Made by a program: the position numbers and the translations under genes. The notes under the pieces were generated by a model, which saw nothing but the letters and a program-made list of their open reading frames with translations, was not told where the DNA came from and did no database searches. A stretch of DNA of 64,000 nucleotides from Diplolepis rosae (Eukaryota > Arthropoda > Insecta > Hymenoptera > Diplolepididae), in assembly GCA_030998225.1 (NCBI GenBank), contig JAPYXD010000403.1, positions 620,001 to 684,000 of the forward strand. Direction: 5' to 3'. This document shows, in pieces, positions 1-11,420 of this stretch; the first letter of the stretch is position 1, and the number at the start of each line of letters is the position of its first letter.

Positions 1-1460
1 AAAATAACAGACGTAAAATCTCATTTGAGGGTGTGTTCACGTCATTTTACCAAAGAAGATTTTCTATTTCCTGGTAAGTAATATTCTACATTAATCTAAC
101 CTAAATAATTGTAATCTTTCTATTGAAATAATCTTTTTTTAAATCATTTTCATTTGCTTTTTCTATTCTTTTTATACAAATTTTTTCCATGCATTTTTAT
201 GATCATAATTTTAAAAGTTTTAACCAATTTTGTAAAAAAACTACGTTGTTTGTAGAAATTCCTGTACATCGGAGAATGTTGAAAAGGACGGCTGTTCCCT
301 CTTGCAATTTGCCTTCATCAAATACGGCCAAATACGATTGCGCTCTACGTCGAAAAAAGAGATGTGACGCAAGAAATTCTAAAAAAGCCGAAACCGTTCA
401 AGCAAGGACAAAAGAACCTGATTCGCCTGTCAGCAAAGAAGCACCTAATTATGAAGAAGTTCAAATAGAGGTTGGAGTGAACAGCATCGAAGAAAACAGC
501 GATCTGTATGCAGATAATTTTAAGGACATTGGTATTGAAGTGAAAACCTTTGATCTCGTGACGAATTTCACTGATTTATTGAAAAGCGATGAGAATTTGA
601 GTGCGGCAACCGGAATTGAAAGTTTCTCTATTTTAAATTGCATTATTCAGTTATGTAGTTGCCTTTATCCACAAGAAAATGACGATTCTATCAGAATGAG
701 TCTGCGGAATAAAATTATTATGACTTACATGAAACTGAAGCACAATTTATCTTATGTTTTTTTGGCGTTACTGTTCAATTGTTATTCCGCAAGGCACTGC
801 TCACGTGTGTTTGAACAAATGATAATTGTTTTAAGCACAGCTTTGCAAAGTGCTATTCGTTGGCCTTCGAAAGAAGAAATACGTCGAAACATACCAATAT
901 GTTTTCAGGATTTTACGAACGTCAGAGTCGTTCTCGATTGTACGGAGATTTTCATACAAAATCCAAAGAATTTGCGTTGTCAGATTGTTACGTATTCCCA
1001 TTACAAGGGTGGGAAAACAATTAAATTCATGACCGGTGTGACACCTGCTGGAAATATTTCTTTTATAAGCAAAGATTACGGCGGAAGAGTGTCTGATAAA
1101 GCAATCTTTGAGCAAAGCAATCTAATACATTCTTTGGAACCTGGAGAGGGAATAATGGTTGACCGTGGATTTTTAATTGATGAAATCTGTAGTTCGTACA
1201 ATGTTCAGTGTATAAGACCACCATTTATGAAAAATAAAACTCAATTATCGAAATCAGAGTCGCGTTTGACACAAGGTATTGCACGTGCAAGAGTGCACAT
1301 CGAAAGATCTAATCAAAGAATAAAAACCTTTGATGTACTTGGTGGCATTATGCCTAGAAATCTTGTTCCATTCGCGACAGAAATTTTCACGATAATTTGC
1401 GCAACGGTTAATTTGTCATCCCCTATATTAGCCGACGATAAGTTTTTTAGTAATAAGTAA
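1..1460 (+). CDS. THAP-finger DDE_4 transposase (ISL2EU-type), 5' end outside window
   Basis: Two exons are visible. Bases 1-73 encode the end of a THAP zinc finger (motif VCSRHF); a GTAAGT donor at 74 and an AG acceptor at 254-255 remove a 182-bp intron. Splicing is phase 1 and joins directly to the frame ending at 1460, with the usual TAVPS segment just after the THAP module. The second exon has a helix-turn-helix region (about residues 170-205 counted from 189) and a DDE_4 fold: D250 in LDCTEIF, D325 in MVDRGF and E372 in RVHIERS. THAP plus DDE_4 next to a convergent YqaJ gene is the ISL2EU transposon arrangement as I know it. The visible frame is unbroken, so this copy may be fairly young. 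The THAP N-terminus and start codon lie left of the window. The apparent ATG at 189 is inside the intron and is not the start. Confidence 0.85.
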
Positions 1461-1845
1461 TAATATCATTTATTTGTTTTGGAAAATTGGTACTGTACGA
1501 TTCGAGCTGTATGCGATTAAATGGTGTAAAATAGTATGTTTAGGCATTCAAAAATCGATTTGTATATTTTTAATTAATTTATTTTATTTAATTTCTTTGG
1601 TATAAAAAATGTATACGTGTCAACACGAAATGTCTTTTTAAATAAACATAAAAAATCATTTTCCGTATTTTTCCTCATAGAAAAATATCAAAATATGTAT
1701 TCGCATTTCCTATTACACTTTTCTACGTGGCATATAAAAAAATCACATTTCAGCGAAGCATGCCGCATATTTACTTGCATTTAGCAATCAGACTTGTAGA
1801 TCAATAATTTACTTATACATGTAACTTTGTTCCAAGATTGAGCAA
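1461..1845. other. 3' spacer between convergent transposon genes
   Basis: AT-rich DNA separates the stop of the + strand transposase from the end of the - strand YqaJ frame. No ORF or repeat is seen. The - strand frame may run on to about 1800 in another phase, so the true 3' end of the nuclease gene is uncertain. Confidence 0.5.
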
Positions 1846-3465
1846 TCACATCGCGAACGAAGCTCTTTTTACATTAAGAACTGCCATATTAAGTTGCACT
1901 TGACCATAATACTTGTTTCTCTGTTTTAAAACATACTTTTCACCGCGTACGTCTAAACATTGCTTAAACTCTTTATCAATTGCATCTTTAATATTCATCT
2001 GTGCTCCTTTAAACGGGCACTTTATTTCTAATACTTCCACGGGCGCTCCATTCTCGAAAATCACACCATCCGGGGACACTGCTAGCCACGGATTTTGCCT
2101 TGACACAACCAAGCCGACTTCGATTACATGCTTTCCTGTTTTTTCGATAAAAATTCGACGAGCTTCAGGTTCTATTTTTTCCCATGTTCAGTGAATTTGG
2201 AGACGAATGTTTTCGGGTTTATATGAGTCTCGCACTTCTTTTCCCATTTTGGATTTTTATTGCAGCTGTAAGTGTAGAGCCCGTAGCAAGTTGACGCAGT
2301 CACACGATATTTTCTCTCCTCGACACAAACTGCTTTGCAAATTTTTGTATTTTCACAAATTTTTTCCAAATCACCGTTCATTCTTTGTAAAATTCGTTGG
2401 CAACACAAACGTAACTTAGTACATGTTCTATTCGCAATAGTTTCCATGAGTTCATTTCTTTGGTGTCGGAAAATTGACGCTATTGCATCCTTTTCTTCGA
2501 CAGAAATTGGAGGAATGTTTCCAGTGTCATCGGAAATCAGTTCGTGTCTCCCGAATCTATAAAATCATAATTTTATATGAATTCCTTTTTTGCAAGAAAC
2601 TTGCGATGACAGTTATTTAAAAGAGAAAACTCACATATGTTTTGCATGGACAGAATGAGGCAACATATTTTTTATTATTTCGGAAGGATCCAAAGCATGA
2701 ATTTCAAGACAATTCAAAATTTTCGTTTCTTTCCTTATCTGGAAGCAAGTATGATCTTCAAGAGGCTGCGGGTCATACATTTTCAAAGCTTTTTTGTGAT
2801 TCTCTTTCCAGGCGCATTTTAAATCGGTGGAAGAAAACGTTAGCAAATCATCGAATGTTACGCTGAAATTGACGTGAAAATTTATATACCATTTAAAGAA
2901 AAAAAAAACATTGCAAATCGTACTCTGATGGAAAAGCATTCTAGCTTAGAATTATTTCTAACAGAGATAATTAATTATGTGGGATCAAACTTACGAATGG
3001 CAATATAGCAAAGTTGCCAACACGTGCTTGCACCTTTCTCCTTTTCCTGCTTTACAAGAACATTCAAAATTTGTGATTGCACCCTTGTGCGAAATTTGGC
3101 CATGAATTTTATGCGGCTCGTTTGTTGTTGTGCCCGAAGATCTTATACACGAGGCAAACAGTTCAATATTGTTTACATCGTTATCATTTTTCACTTTTCC
3201 ACACGTCGTTAAGTGGCCTGCATTTAACACTTTCTCTCCCCCGATAAAATTTCTCTTCCCCGGATCGGTTTCGGCCCATTGACAAATTTCTTGAATTGTA
3301 ATAATCATTATATAATATAAAAATAAACAAAACAACGTATGTAAATAATGCTTCGCGACACTTGGTTTCAGCCATATTGGACCATGTGACCACGTGAGTT
3401 TGGAAGGCCACGCCTCCATGTACAATCCCAATAGAGGAGACATCCAGGGCGATTGAATGGTCCAA
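1846..3465 (-). pseudogene. SWIM-finger / YqaJ-nuclease gene of the ISL2EU-type transposon (frameshifted)
   Basis: This gene converges on the transposase. In - strand order: an exon ending at a GTAAGT donor near 2996 carries a SWIM finger (CSC...CKH, about 3005-3070); a second exon runs from about 2862 (after CAG) to 2634 (before GTGAGT); a third starts near 2558 after TATAG. The YqaJ core follows at about 2110-1850 with SPDG, EIKCPF and the YYGQVQ segment, the signature residues of YqaJ-type viral recombinase nucleases. Between exon-three sequence and this core the frame shifts by one base in the A-run near 2178: the upstream frame hits TAG while the other frame continues smoothly into WEKIEPEARR. 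This copy is therefore probably inactive unless the run is a sequencing error. The start is uncertain; the ATG at 3465 lies inside an inverted repeat. Confidence 0.75.
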
Positions 3466-3504
3466 AACTTGCGGGGAAAGACGCCAGGGGTAAGTAAAGT
3501 TCCA
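3427..3504. repeat. Left arm of a 75-bp inverted repeat
   Basis: This stretch is a nearly exact reverse complement of 3667-3740; both contain CCCCTGGCGTCTTTCCCCGC and the word encoding MDHSIALDVSS. About 160 bp of AT-rich DNA lies between the arms. It sits at the 5' edge of the YqaJ gene and could mark the terminus or promoter of the transposon. Confidence 0.8.
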
Positions 3505-3666
3505 TATTTAAAAAATATATATATTATATATATAAAATAATACATAAAAGAGTATATATAAATTATTTTATATTATAATTTTTATAATGTAATATATATC
3601 CAACTTACTTCTTATCCGTGAGATATTGTCGACTTTCGAAAGTGTCGATCCCCGTGGTTGATTCTG

Positions 3667-3740
3667 GAACTTTACCTACCCCTGGCGTCTTTCCCCGCAA
3701 GGTTTGGACCATTCAATCGCCCTGGATGTCTCCTCTATAC
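3667..3740. repeat. Right arm of the 75-bp inverted repeat
   Basis: Partner of 3427-3504. The similarity stops near 3740, where the flanks diverge. A short + strand frame starts inside it (3704) but has no recognisable domain, so I do not call it a gene. Confidence 0.8.
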
Positions 3741-3744
3741 CTAT

Positions 3745-4189
3745 CTTCACTCAACGGAGCTACCGACGATGCGCGCAAATTTCAGACGCTACGGTAAGTA
3801 AAAAATTGCTCTTACAAAAAAAAGTTTGTGACAAAAATTGTAGAGGATCGTGTGAATCACAACTTTTGCCCGAAAAGTTTTGCAATAGCACCAAAATAAA
3901 AAAAGACATTCGATCTAAAAAAAATTTCAACCCTCTTTTGATTTTTATAATCGATTTTTAAGCAACAAATAAGCAAAATACGAGAAAAAAAAAAGATGAA
4001 CTAATTTGTAGAAATCATTTTTCTCGTGAAAAATGGTATTAACTGTTTTCTTGATAAAATTAAAAATACTACTTGTATTCGCGATACAAGAAATCATCCC
4101 TTAATTCAAGATGTCGGACAACCTGCAACTTAAAGATGGCAAAAAAAATTTTTCTTACCCAATGAATTGCAATAATACCTATAGGAATC
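3745..4189. other. AT-rich DNA, nothing recognised
   Basis: Low-complexity A/T runs. No ORF, no tandem repeat and no terminal motif that I can support. Confidence 0.4.
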
Positions 4190-4460
4190 GGACTAAATAT
4201 ACTGGACTATATCAAGATAAGATAAATCATGTGGTTCAAATTTAAGAAATAAAAGGTTCGAATAAAATACTTTGGAAAGTTTTTTTGAATATATGCACCT
4301 TTTTTATAATATGTAGCATCTTTTCACATGACTACTTGAATATACAAGTGTGAACAAAAGAATTCTATTTAAAAATATCTAAATTATATCTAATTTTGCA
4401 AACAAAATTATACTTGAGATTTCTTTCTTATGAAGTAAAATTGACAAATTTTATAATACA
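4190..4460 (-). repeat. Dispersed 180-bp-type repeat, inverted copy of about 35480-35830
   Basis: Read on the - strand it matches 35480-35830 block by block, including the end word ATGATTTATCTTATCTTGAT and the ATAAGAAAGAAATCTC word. The same family makes the arrays at 6440-7110 and 8600-8770. No coding content. Confidence 0.65.
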
Positions 4461-4554
4461 AAGGAGGAAGAGTTATAAATTGCCGTGAGACGGATAAACA
4501 TTGTGGTAAAAAAGTGATATAAAAGAATTGCAAGTGTGAAACTATAGAATTGTA

Positions 4555-4722
4555 CTAAAAATAGTATATTTTGTATCTAGGAGGTAAAATAGGTCTTTTG
4601 GGGCGAGGACCAATGTATTCAGGCCGAGCGCGCGCCGAAGGCGCGTGCGAGGGGGAGATGAGGACTGAATACATTGGTCGAGTCCCAAAATGACCAACCT
4701 CCGTGGTACACACGATATTTTT
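4555..4722. repeat. Large imperfect palindrome with GC-rich loop
   Basis: Arms of roughly 60 bases pair across a GC-rich centre (GCGCGCGCCGAAGGCGCG near 4627). The clearest pairing words are GACCAATGTATTCAG on the left and CTGAATACATTGGTC on the right, with GGAGGT/ACCTCC further out. Its size and symmetry fit a foldback MITE. It is much more GC-rich than its flanks. Confidence 0.65.
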
Positions 4723-5194
4723 TGCAAAATACGTCCTAAAGAAGTATTTCGAGTGTCTGTAGAATGGTATTGAGAGTGTCCAATTACGACTCGGTGGAAT
4801 AGTAACATGTTATAACAATAATATTGATAAATATGGCACGAAAGGTGGTGGAAAGGGCTATAGGGGGGAGGGGCCCAGGGTCGGCCCCGGGTTAATAATG
4901 TATGGAAAAGTATAAAATTTGGTTAGATTAATTAAATATTTTTCTGGAACGTAAAATGTTTTTTCTACAAGTTTAAAAAATTTTAGGTAGAATTTTTGGG
5001 GTATTCAGTATTTCAAGAAACAAATTTGATTGAAGGAGTTAGCATAATCCCTGTTGTCGCCATCTTGCGGTCCGATTAAGTATTTGCTTGGGGGGAAATA
5101 TAATTTATTTTTCGCAACTGTGCAGAGGGCGTACGGAACAAAAGTAGGACATAAGGAACGAAAGTAGGACTTAAGGAAGAAAATAGATACAATA
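4723..5194. other. Spacer with a short GC-rich block
   Basis: Mostly AT-rich. It contains GGGGGGAGGGGCCCAGGG near 4864 and a short duplicated word (GGAACGAAAGTAGGAC-like, twice around 5135-5170). No gene seen. Confidence 0.4.
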
Positions 5195-6350
5195 TGTTAA
5201 TTGGATTAATTTTTTCATCATCGTCTTGTACATCTATTGAACGAAATAACAGGTCAGTTTTTGTTTTGGCAATTTTTGGTATGAGCTCGCAGTTCTTAAA
5301 CCTTTATTCTGTAATTTTAATCTGTCACACGTACATTTTTGTTAAGTTTTTTAAGTTTCTTCTCTTTGTATTCTTATATTAAAAATTTTTTATGGTACAT
5401 TTTTTATTTTCTGTAAATTTTGGTTATTTATACCAGTTTTATAGTTTCATAAGTGTAGTTCCTTCATATCAATTTTCCATAATGTTCATTGCTCACACAT
5501 GCTAAAAAATTTTTTCTGTTTCACTTTGTATTTGCATATAAAACAATTTTGTGGTACGTTTTTTGTATAAATTTTTTGTGTAAATTTAGTTTTGGACCAA
5601 TTTCATGGCTTCACATGTACAAATCACTTATATCGTGTTTACCATAATGTTTATCCCTCAAATGTGCCATTTAAAAAAAAAAAAAAATTCTTCCTCTCCT
5701 TCATATTTTTACAGAACTGAATTTGTTGTACAGTTTATTTTTTTTGTAAATCTTATTTTATTTAGACCTTTTTGTTAGTTTCGATTGAGCAATTTGTTTA
5801 TATCGATTTACCACAATGTTACCCGTCACACGTGCTACTTTTAAGTTTCTATCTTTAGCAATTTTAAAAATCAAGGTTTTATAGTTTTACCCTTTAGAAA
5901 ATTTATTTATTTATACCATTTTTATAGTCTCAGATTTGCAATTCTTTTACATAATTTTTTCAACAGAATATCCATCGGTCACACGTTCAAAATTGTTCAA
6001 GTTTTTTTGTATTTTTATAGGGAAAAAAATTTTTTGTGTACAGTTCTTTTATATTTAGTTTAGACAGATTTTACAGTTTCACATGTACCATTTATTTATA
6101 TCGGTTTTACCACAATGTTTTATCTTTCACACGGGCTATTCTTTATTTTCGCTTCAGTAATTTTACAGAAAACATTTTTTGCACACTTATTGTACAGTCT
6201 TACTTTATCGCAAATTTAGTTTTTTAGTACAATTCTATAGTTTCACACTTGCAATTCTTTTATATCACTTTTTTACCACAATGTTTATCCGTCTCACGGC
6301 AATTTATAACTCTTCCTCCTTTGTATTTTTTATAGAAATCAATCTCACTG
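5195..6350. repeat. Divergent tandem array, about seven units of 145-171 bp
   Basis: A recurrent core (ACCACAATGTTTATCC followed by TCACACG) appears near 5310, 5478, 5640, 5811, 5964, 6109 and 6276, so spacings are 168, 162, 171, 153, 145 and 167 bp. Each unit also carries a TATAGTTTCACA-like block and a TTTTTGTATTTTTATAG-like block in the same order. Units are strongly diverged, so this is an old satellite-like array. Short frames inside it are chance. Confidence 0.75.
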
Positions 6351-6439
6351 ATGAGGACTCCAACCTGAGTCGAAGCGTTTGAAAATATGAAACCTTGAGT
6401 TTACATTTTTTCTGGACCCTAAAGCCAACTAAGTACACC

Positions 6440-7110
6440 AAAAATATTCAAATATTTGTCAATTTTGATTCATACTAAAGAATTTTCAATATTTAATTTC
6501 GTATGCAAAACAAGATATAATTTATTTCATTTTTAAATTATCATACCTTTTATTTACATTTATTTGTTGAAATTGCCATAAAAGATGTCAAGTATAATAA
6601 AAGTTCTTTTTGAGGTATTTTATTCCAAAGGAATTTTCATAAATTGTATTTTATGCTAGAGGAATTTAAGGTGTACTTTTCAATACAAAATTAAATATGG
6701 TTTTTTATTTTTTCAATAATCAAACCTTTTATTCACAATTATGTATTGAAAAAGAGGCTCTTAAAAAGTGTTACGTATTTTAAAAGCTTTTTCAAAGTAT
6801 TTTCTTATTATAATATCTGTCAATTTTTCTTCATACTAAAGAAATCTCAAGGTATAATTATGTATGCAACATTAGATAAAGTTTATATATATTTTAATAT
6901 AATCAAGCCTCTTATGTATACTTGTATATTGAAATAGTCATGCGAAGGATTTTAAGTATTCTAAAAGCTTTTCCAAAGCATTTAATTCCGTGATATATTT
7001 TTCAATTTTTCATCATGACAGGGAAATCTCTTTCTTATGTAAATTTAGATAAAATTTATTTTGTTTTATAATCAAACCCTTCATTTATACAGGCGTGGAA
7101 ATTATTTTAT
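6440..7110 (+). repeat. Tandem array, four units of about 180 bp
   Basis: The word CATACTAAAGAAATCTCAA and variants recur near 6470, 6655, 6835 and 7010, each followed by a GTATGCAA/AGATAAA block, then AATCAAACCTTTTATT and TATTGAAA. The same unit is found inverted at 4190-4460 and 8600-8770, and forward at 35370-35830. It is a distinct family from the array at 5195-6350. Confidence 0.7.
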
Positions 7111-7168
7111 AATTACACATCGGTAATTAAATGTTCATCATCTGTTGTTTCAGCCTCTGTTCAAGTTA

Positions 7169-7577
7169 CAGTAAAACCTCATTTATTGGGACGCCCTTGA
7201 AATGTAAACACCTCGTTTATCGGGATTTGGAGGGGCTCCCCACTACCACCTACAGTCTCATGGTGGGTTGCCATGACTCTTGTTGTATGTTGACATTTAG
7301 TAATGGTTATGTACATAAGTTGTAATGTATTTGCAAATTGTGTAAATTTATTTGGTTTTTCATGATGGAAAATGAAGATAGAAATACAACCGAAGGTATG
7401 TAAAAAATTGACATAATAAAACTCCTGCAAATGAAACATCTAGAAACTGTCACTATGTCACTATGTACAAGGAGTGGTGGCTGGAGGAGAAACAAAATGT
7501 CCCGATAAATGAGGTTGCGAGATCCCGATAAGTGAAGATCTCGATAAATGAGTGTCACGATAAATGAGGTTTTACTG
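7169..7577. mobile_element. MITE with pogo/Tigger-like TIRs, TA target
   Basis: It begins CAGTAAAACCTCATTTAT and ends with the reverse complement ATAAATGAGGTTTTACTG, with TA on both sides (7167-7168 and 7578-7579). Further GATAAATGAG words sit inside each end. About 409 bp with no coding capacity. The TA target and CAGT terminus fit a non-autonomous Tc1/mariner/pogo element. Confidence 0.85.
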
Positions 7578-7659
7578 TACTTAATTTTTATAAAAACAAT
7601 ACAAATTTTTTTATTTCACCTATTGTTTTATTTATATTGAAAGTGAATTAATTTTGATA

Positions 7660-8640
7660 ATATCTCAAAAAAAATTCCTAATAATATCATGAAAGATAAT
7701 AAAATTCTGCATCTAATGAGCTCAATTTTAAAGAAAAATGTTAATTTCATAAAAAGATACTACAAAAATGTACAATTTTGATATTTTTTAATATGAAAAA
7801 TTTATCTTACATGAACTATGGCCTGAAAGGTACGTCATAGTTTTTTTAGCTAATAAATTAAGATAATTATGGAATTTTTTCCTGCATACTAAAAAGTTGT
7901 AAAATTTCATGATGACCATAGTCTATACATTATTTTGAGAAATCCAAACTATCAATAAAATGTTAATACAGTCAAGTCTCGTTTATTTCAAGTCTCGTTA
8001 ATCTCAAGTCGAGCATCTCCTTTAATTCAAGATTCACGCTCCCCTCCACGCCCCACTAATTCAATGTCACATGATGCTCTGAGGAGCGCTCGGAAGAAGT
8101 GAGAAGAGTGGTGGTGAGGTGCATTCAGTTGGTATGGCAACTGAGGCCGTGTTGGGAACCCCTCGCGACTTGAAATAAACAAGACTGTCGTTTCGGGATA
8201 CTTGAAATAAACGAGACTTGACTGTAACTCTTTGAAGAAATTAACAATTTAAAAGTTTTTGGTCTCATTTCAAAAGTATGCCTTCATAGTATTTTGACAG
8301 CTAATCAAAATATTATTAGAATCTTTTTTCTATATACTATCTTAGGGTCAAATATGATACAATAAAAGTAGTATAGTTTTTAAAACGTGTAACTTCTTAC
8401 AAGATTTTTTTAAAAATCAATGTATACCATACTTTAATGAAATTTAGGGATATTAATCAAACTGTGCACTAAAATGTCGTAAAATTCCATGATGACAATA
8501 GTCTATACATTATTTTGATCAACAAGACCACTTTTGACAAAATTTTTGTAAAAGTTTATGTAAGATAACTTCTTCATATAAAAAAATATCATAATTTGAC
8601 ATTATTGCAGTATCTTTTTATGAAATTAATACCTCAAAAA
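7660..8640. repeat. Old inverted and direct duplications around a MITE
   Basis: A stretch around 7735-7815 (TTTCATAAAAAGATACTAC...) returns in inverse orientation at 8553-8632, and CATAGTCTATACATTATTTTGA at 7917 returns directly near 8497. The 256-bp MITE at 7969-8224 lies between. This may be the centre of a larger decayed foldback element whose arms include 6440-7110 and 8600-8770. Confidence 0.5.
7969..8224. mobile_element. Second pogo-like MITE, TA target
   Basis: Starts CAGTCAAGTCTCGTTTATTT and ends AAATAAACGAGACTTGACTG, with TA at 7967-7968 and 8225-8226. It carries an internal copy of the TIR word in each half and a GC-richer centre. 256 bp, no ORF. Its TIR differs from that of the MITE at 7169, so it is a separate family. 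Confidence 0.85.
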
Positions 8641-8880
8641 AAACTCTTGTCATACTTGACAACTTTTATGGCAATTTTAACAAATATATGTGAATAAAAA
8701 GTTTGATTATTTAAAAATGAATTGAATTATATCTTATCTTGTATACGAAATCACACATTGAGAATTCTTTGGTACACTGAGAGACTTTTTGTAGTGAACT
8801 ATGTAAAAAATCAGAGTACATTGTACTATTTTGAGGTAGCAAAGTAGGGAAAATAGGGAACTATTGTAATTATTAGCACT
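8600..8880 (-). repeat. Inverted copy of about 35230-35480
   Basis: Words shared with 35230-35480 on the opposite strand include TTTGCTACCTCAAAATAGTA, CTACAAAAAGTCTCT and AATCAAACTTTTTATTCAC. CACTGAGAG at 8775 resembles the terminus of the TIR element at 50620, so this may be a transposon end. Confidence 0.6.
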
Positions 8881-9857
8881 TTGAGTAGTAATTTCCAGAA
8901 TTACTAAATTGATAATAATAAAATCTAAAAATATTGCATTTATTTCAAAAAAGGTTTTTAATATTTGCAAAATTCTGTAGTAAAATTACAAGTGGTTCAT
9001 CGCAGCCACTTACTAAGTCAGTTAGGATAAAATTCAAAACTTATTACATTTATATCTATAGAAGGTTGCTACCTGACCCATCATGAATACAGCAGTAGTA
9101 TATATATACGTAGTTTAACCGCTTCTATACCTAATCGCATACACTAACTATGGTATATACAACGCAAGTTACATATGTTTCGTTCGAACTTAGTTTCCTT
9201 ATATACTAATGGAAGAATGTTTCACCGCCTGCAAGAACATTTTCTCTACTAGAGATCTCAGTAGCCACCTATTGAGAAAAGAACGTACTAAATTCAAATT
9301 CGAAATAACAATCACAAGAATAAAAAATGCAAAACGTCAATAAAACGTCGCATATCCGATCGATTTGCAACATTTTGGAAATTCGAAAAACACCAATCAA
9401 AATTTTTGAATTAAAAACTCAAATCTCAACAAAATTAATATAAGTTTGACAATTTGATAGTAAATTCCGAAATACCTTGAAAGGTAAAAATTATTTTTTG
9501 TCTACATTTTAAAATCTGTAAGTATTAATTTAGTTTACTCACCTATGAGTAAAAAAATCATCATCACAATGAAAATAAATTGTAAGTATTAACCACTAAT
9601 TAATCATAGATCAACAGAAATTTCTATTTTTTTATAGATTTTATATAGATTATCAAGGACTTTACTACTGTTATAAATTATCAATATTCATTTTATTTAT
9701 CACAGTAGGCTACAAGCAATTAATAATTTTCTACAGCTAGATTTAAAAAGCATAGTCATTTTTTTTAAATTTCTTATATTTTCTACTATGTACATTGAAA
9801 CTATGTTTTAATATTTCCATAACTAATAATACTGAATTAATATACTTAAATAATTAA
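8881..9857. other. AT-rich DNA, nothing recognised
   Basis: No coding frame, terminal repeat or array could be supported on either strand. Confidence 0.4.
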
Positions 9858-10207
9858 TCACATCCATTTCTTGCAAATGTAGTACATTCCGTCGCTAAGT
9901 TTGTTTGCATGTGTAACAGTGGCATTGTCCGAATTCGTTCTTTTAATAATTTCCCAATAAAAGCTAGAAGTATCATATATTTTATATGTTCCTAAATGCT
10001 CGTTCAAGTAACAGTCTGTTAAACATTTTGTAACAATACAAAAATTTTCATCGCTTATCAGTATTATTAAATATACAAAGTAAAATTCAGGGCCCAATTC
10101 GGAGAAAGTTACAATTACACTGTCTCGTTTCAAAGTACTACCCCTGTATTGAATCGAATTAACAACTGAAACATCCCAATCGGAAATTTCGTACTTACGC
10201 CCGTATA
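9858..10207 (-). pseudogene. C-terminal part of the CACTA-like transposase, separated by an insertion
   Basis: The frame from about 10207 down to 9858 (GRKYEISDWDV... ending YYICKKWM) resembles the C-terminal tail of the protein encoded at 12521-14690, including a YLNEHLGTYKIY segment typical of that family's ends. It is separated from the rest by the element at 10210-12520. After removing the insert the frames do not meet exactly: I find a one-base discrepancy in the TATATA next to the insertion, which could be a later indel. Confidence 0.6.
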
Positions 10208-10379
10208 TACAACGGGCGCAGTACTGCGCCTGTAATGGCAAGCCAGTGCTGGCTTACCAATGCAGGCATAGTACTGGCTATAATGCAGGCATAGCACTAC
10301 GCCAGTGTCGGAAGACCAGCAGCGGCATGGTAGCGTTGGCTTAACTCAGGCATAACTCAGGCATAACTCAGGCCCAATG

Positions 10380-10562
10380 CACATAAACTGAATGATGGCT
10401 AGCCCGTACTTCCCACAGTTATGCCAAGCGTCGGCTTAATACGGGCACCGTACGGGCACCATGCAAAATGATAAAGACGGCTAACCCATACTCCCCACAG
10501 TTATGCCAAGCGTCGGCTCAATACTGGCACTATACGGGCACCATGCAAAATGATAAAGACGT
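10380..10562. repeat. Subterminal 82-bp direct repeat, left end of the 2.3-kb element
   Basis: CCCACAGTTATGCCAAGCGT occurs at 10412 and 10494, followed by GGGCACCATGCAAAATGATA in each unit. The 5' part, up to 10380, has shorter repeats (AACTCAGGCAT three times). Confidence 0.8.
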
Positions 10563-10833
10563 TTTTAAACGGATTTATGAAAAATCATTTTAGTATTTTC
10601 TTTTTCATGGGTGAAAAATAAGAAATAGATGTAGGAATTTTAAGTTTATATCTTCTTAATAGAAAATATCTCTCTGATTGAAAATTTTTTGAATGTAAAA
10701 AATTGATAAAAAGTATGGAAATTTGAATAGGAAAACATATATTGATTCAAATTTTGAACATTTATTTGCATCAAGTTTTACTGAAAGTTTATTTTTTAAG
10801 TGTTCAAATGCTTATAAAATTTTACATGATCTT

Positions 10834-11169
10834 TTAGATATTTATTTTAGGCAGATTTTTTCTAAAATATCGGAAAAAAGTGTTGTTCCTTAGTAAAAAT
10901 AAAAACAAGTGGGATGAGTCGTTCTCGCGTGCAAGAGCGACGAGAAAGAAACAAAAGCAGCGCGCGCCGCCGCGTCTCCCTACTCGCTTTACACGGACAG
11001 AAGGTGCTTCTGTAGTTATTACTGCGTCGGTATTCGATCTGTGCACACTGGTCTCCTTCTTGTTTTGCTGTTGCAAGATATTTGGTGTCGCGGCGTAATT
11101 GTTTTTTACAAGTTTGGTTCTCTGAGCTTCGTCTTGCCCAGGATAAATTGAACACTTTTCGTTGTACAC
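10834..11169. other. GC-rich interior of the 2.3-kb element
   Basis: Open frames exist on both strands but none shows a recognisable domain; they look like a by-product of local base composition. I do not call a gene. Confidence 0.4.
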
Positions 11170-11175
11170 GGTAAG

Positions 11176-11405
11176 TTCAATTATGAATATATACTTGGAC
11201 TTGGATACAAAATGAATAATTGAATTTCATGGAATTCACTTGCAATTTCTGAAATTCGCTTCAGTTGAATATATGTAAAAAACTCCGACTATTTTAACTA
11301 CAATTCTTATCACTAACATGAATTGTTTTGGTGCATTGAATTTAAGTGGATTTTATAAAATTGAATTATTTATTCCAATTCCAAGTATATTCATTTCAGT
11401 GAATG
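11176..11405. repeat. Foldback sequence with arms of about 65 bp
   Basis: The left arm (GAATATATACTTGGACTTGG... near 11185) is the imperfect reverse complement of the right arm ending near 11405 (CCAATTCCAAGTATATTC). About 95 bp separates the arms. Confidence 0.7.
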
Positions 11406-11420
11406 AAGCAGAGTTAACTT

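Noticed and set aside
1849..2112. YqaJ nuclease as a sign of phage or bacterial contamination
   Set aside because: It has introns and lies convergent to a THAP/DDE_4 transposase, the known eukaryotic transposon arrangement.
5194..6382. Hydrophobic short ORFs that look like membrane proteins
   Set aside because: They come from T-rich units of the divergent tandem array; composition alone explains the hydrophobicity.
10834..11169. Arginine-rich ORFs in the 2.3-kb element
   Set aside because: Open in several frames on both strands at once, which points to composition, not coding.
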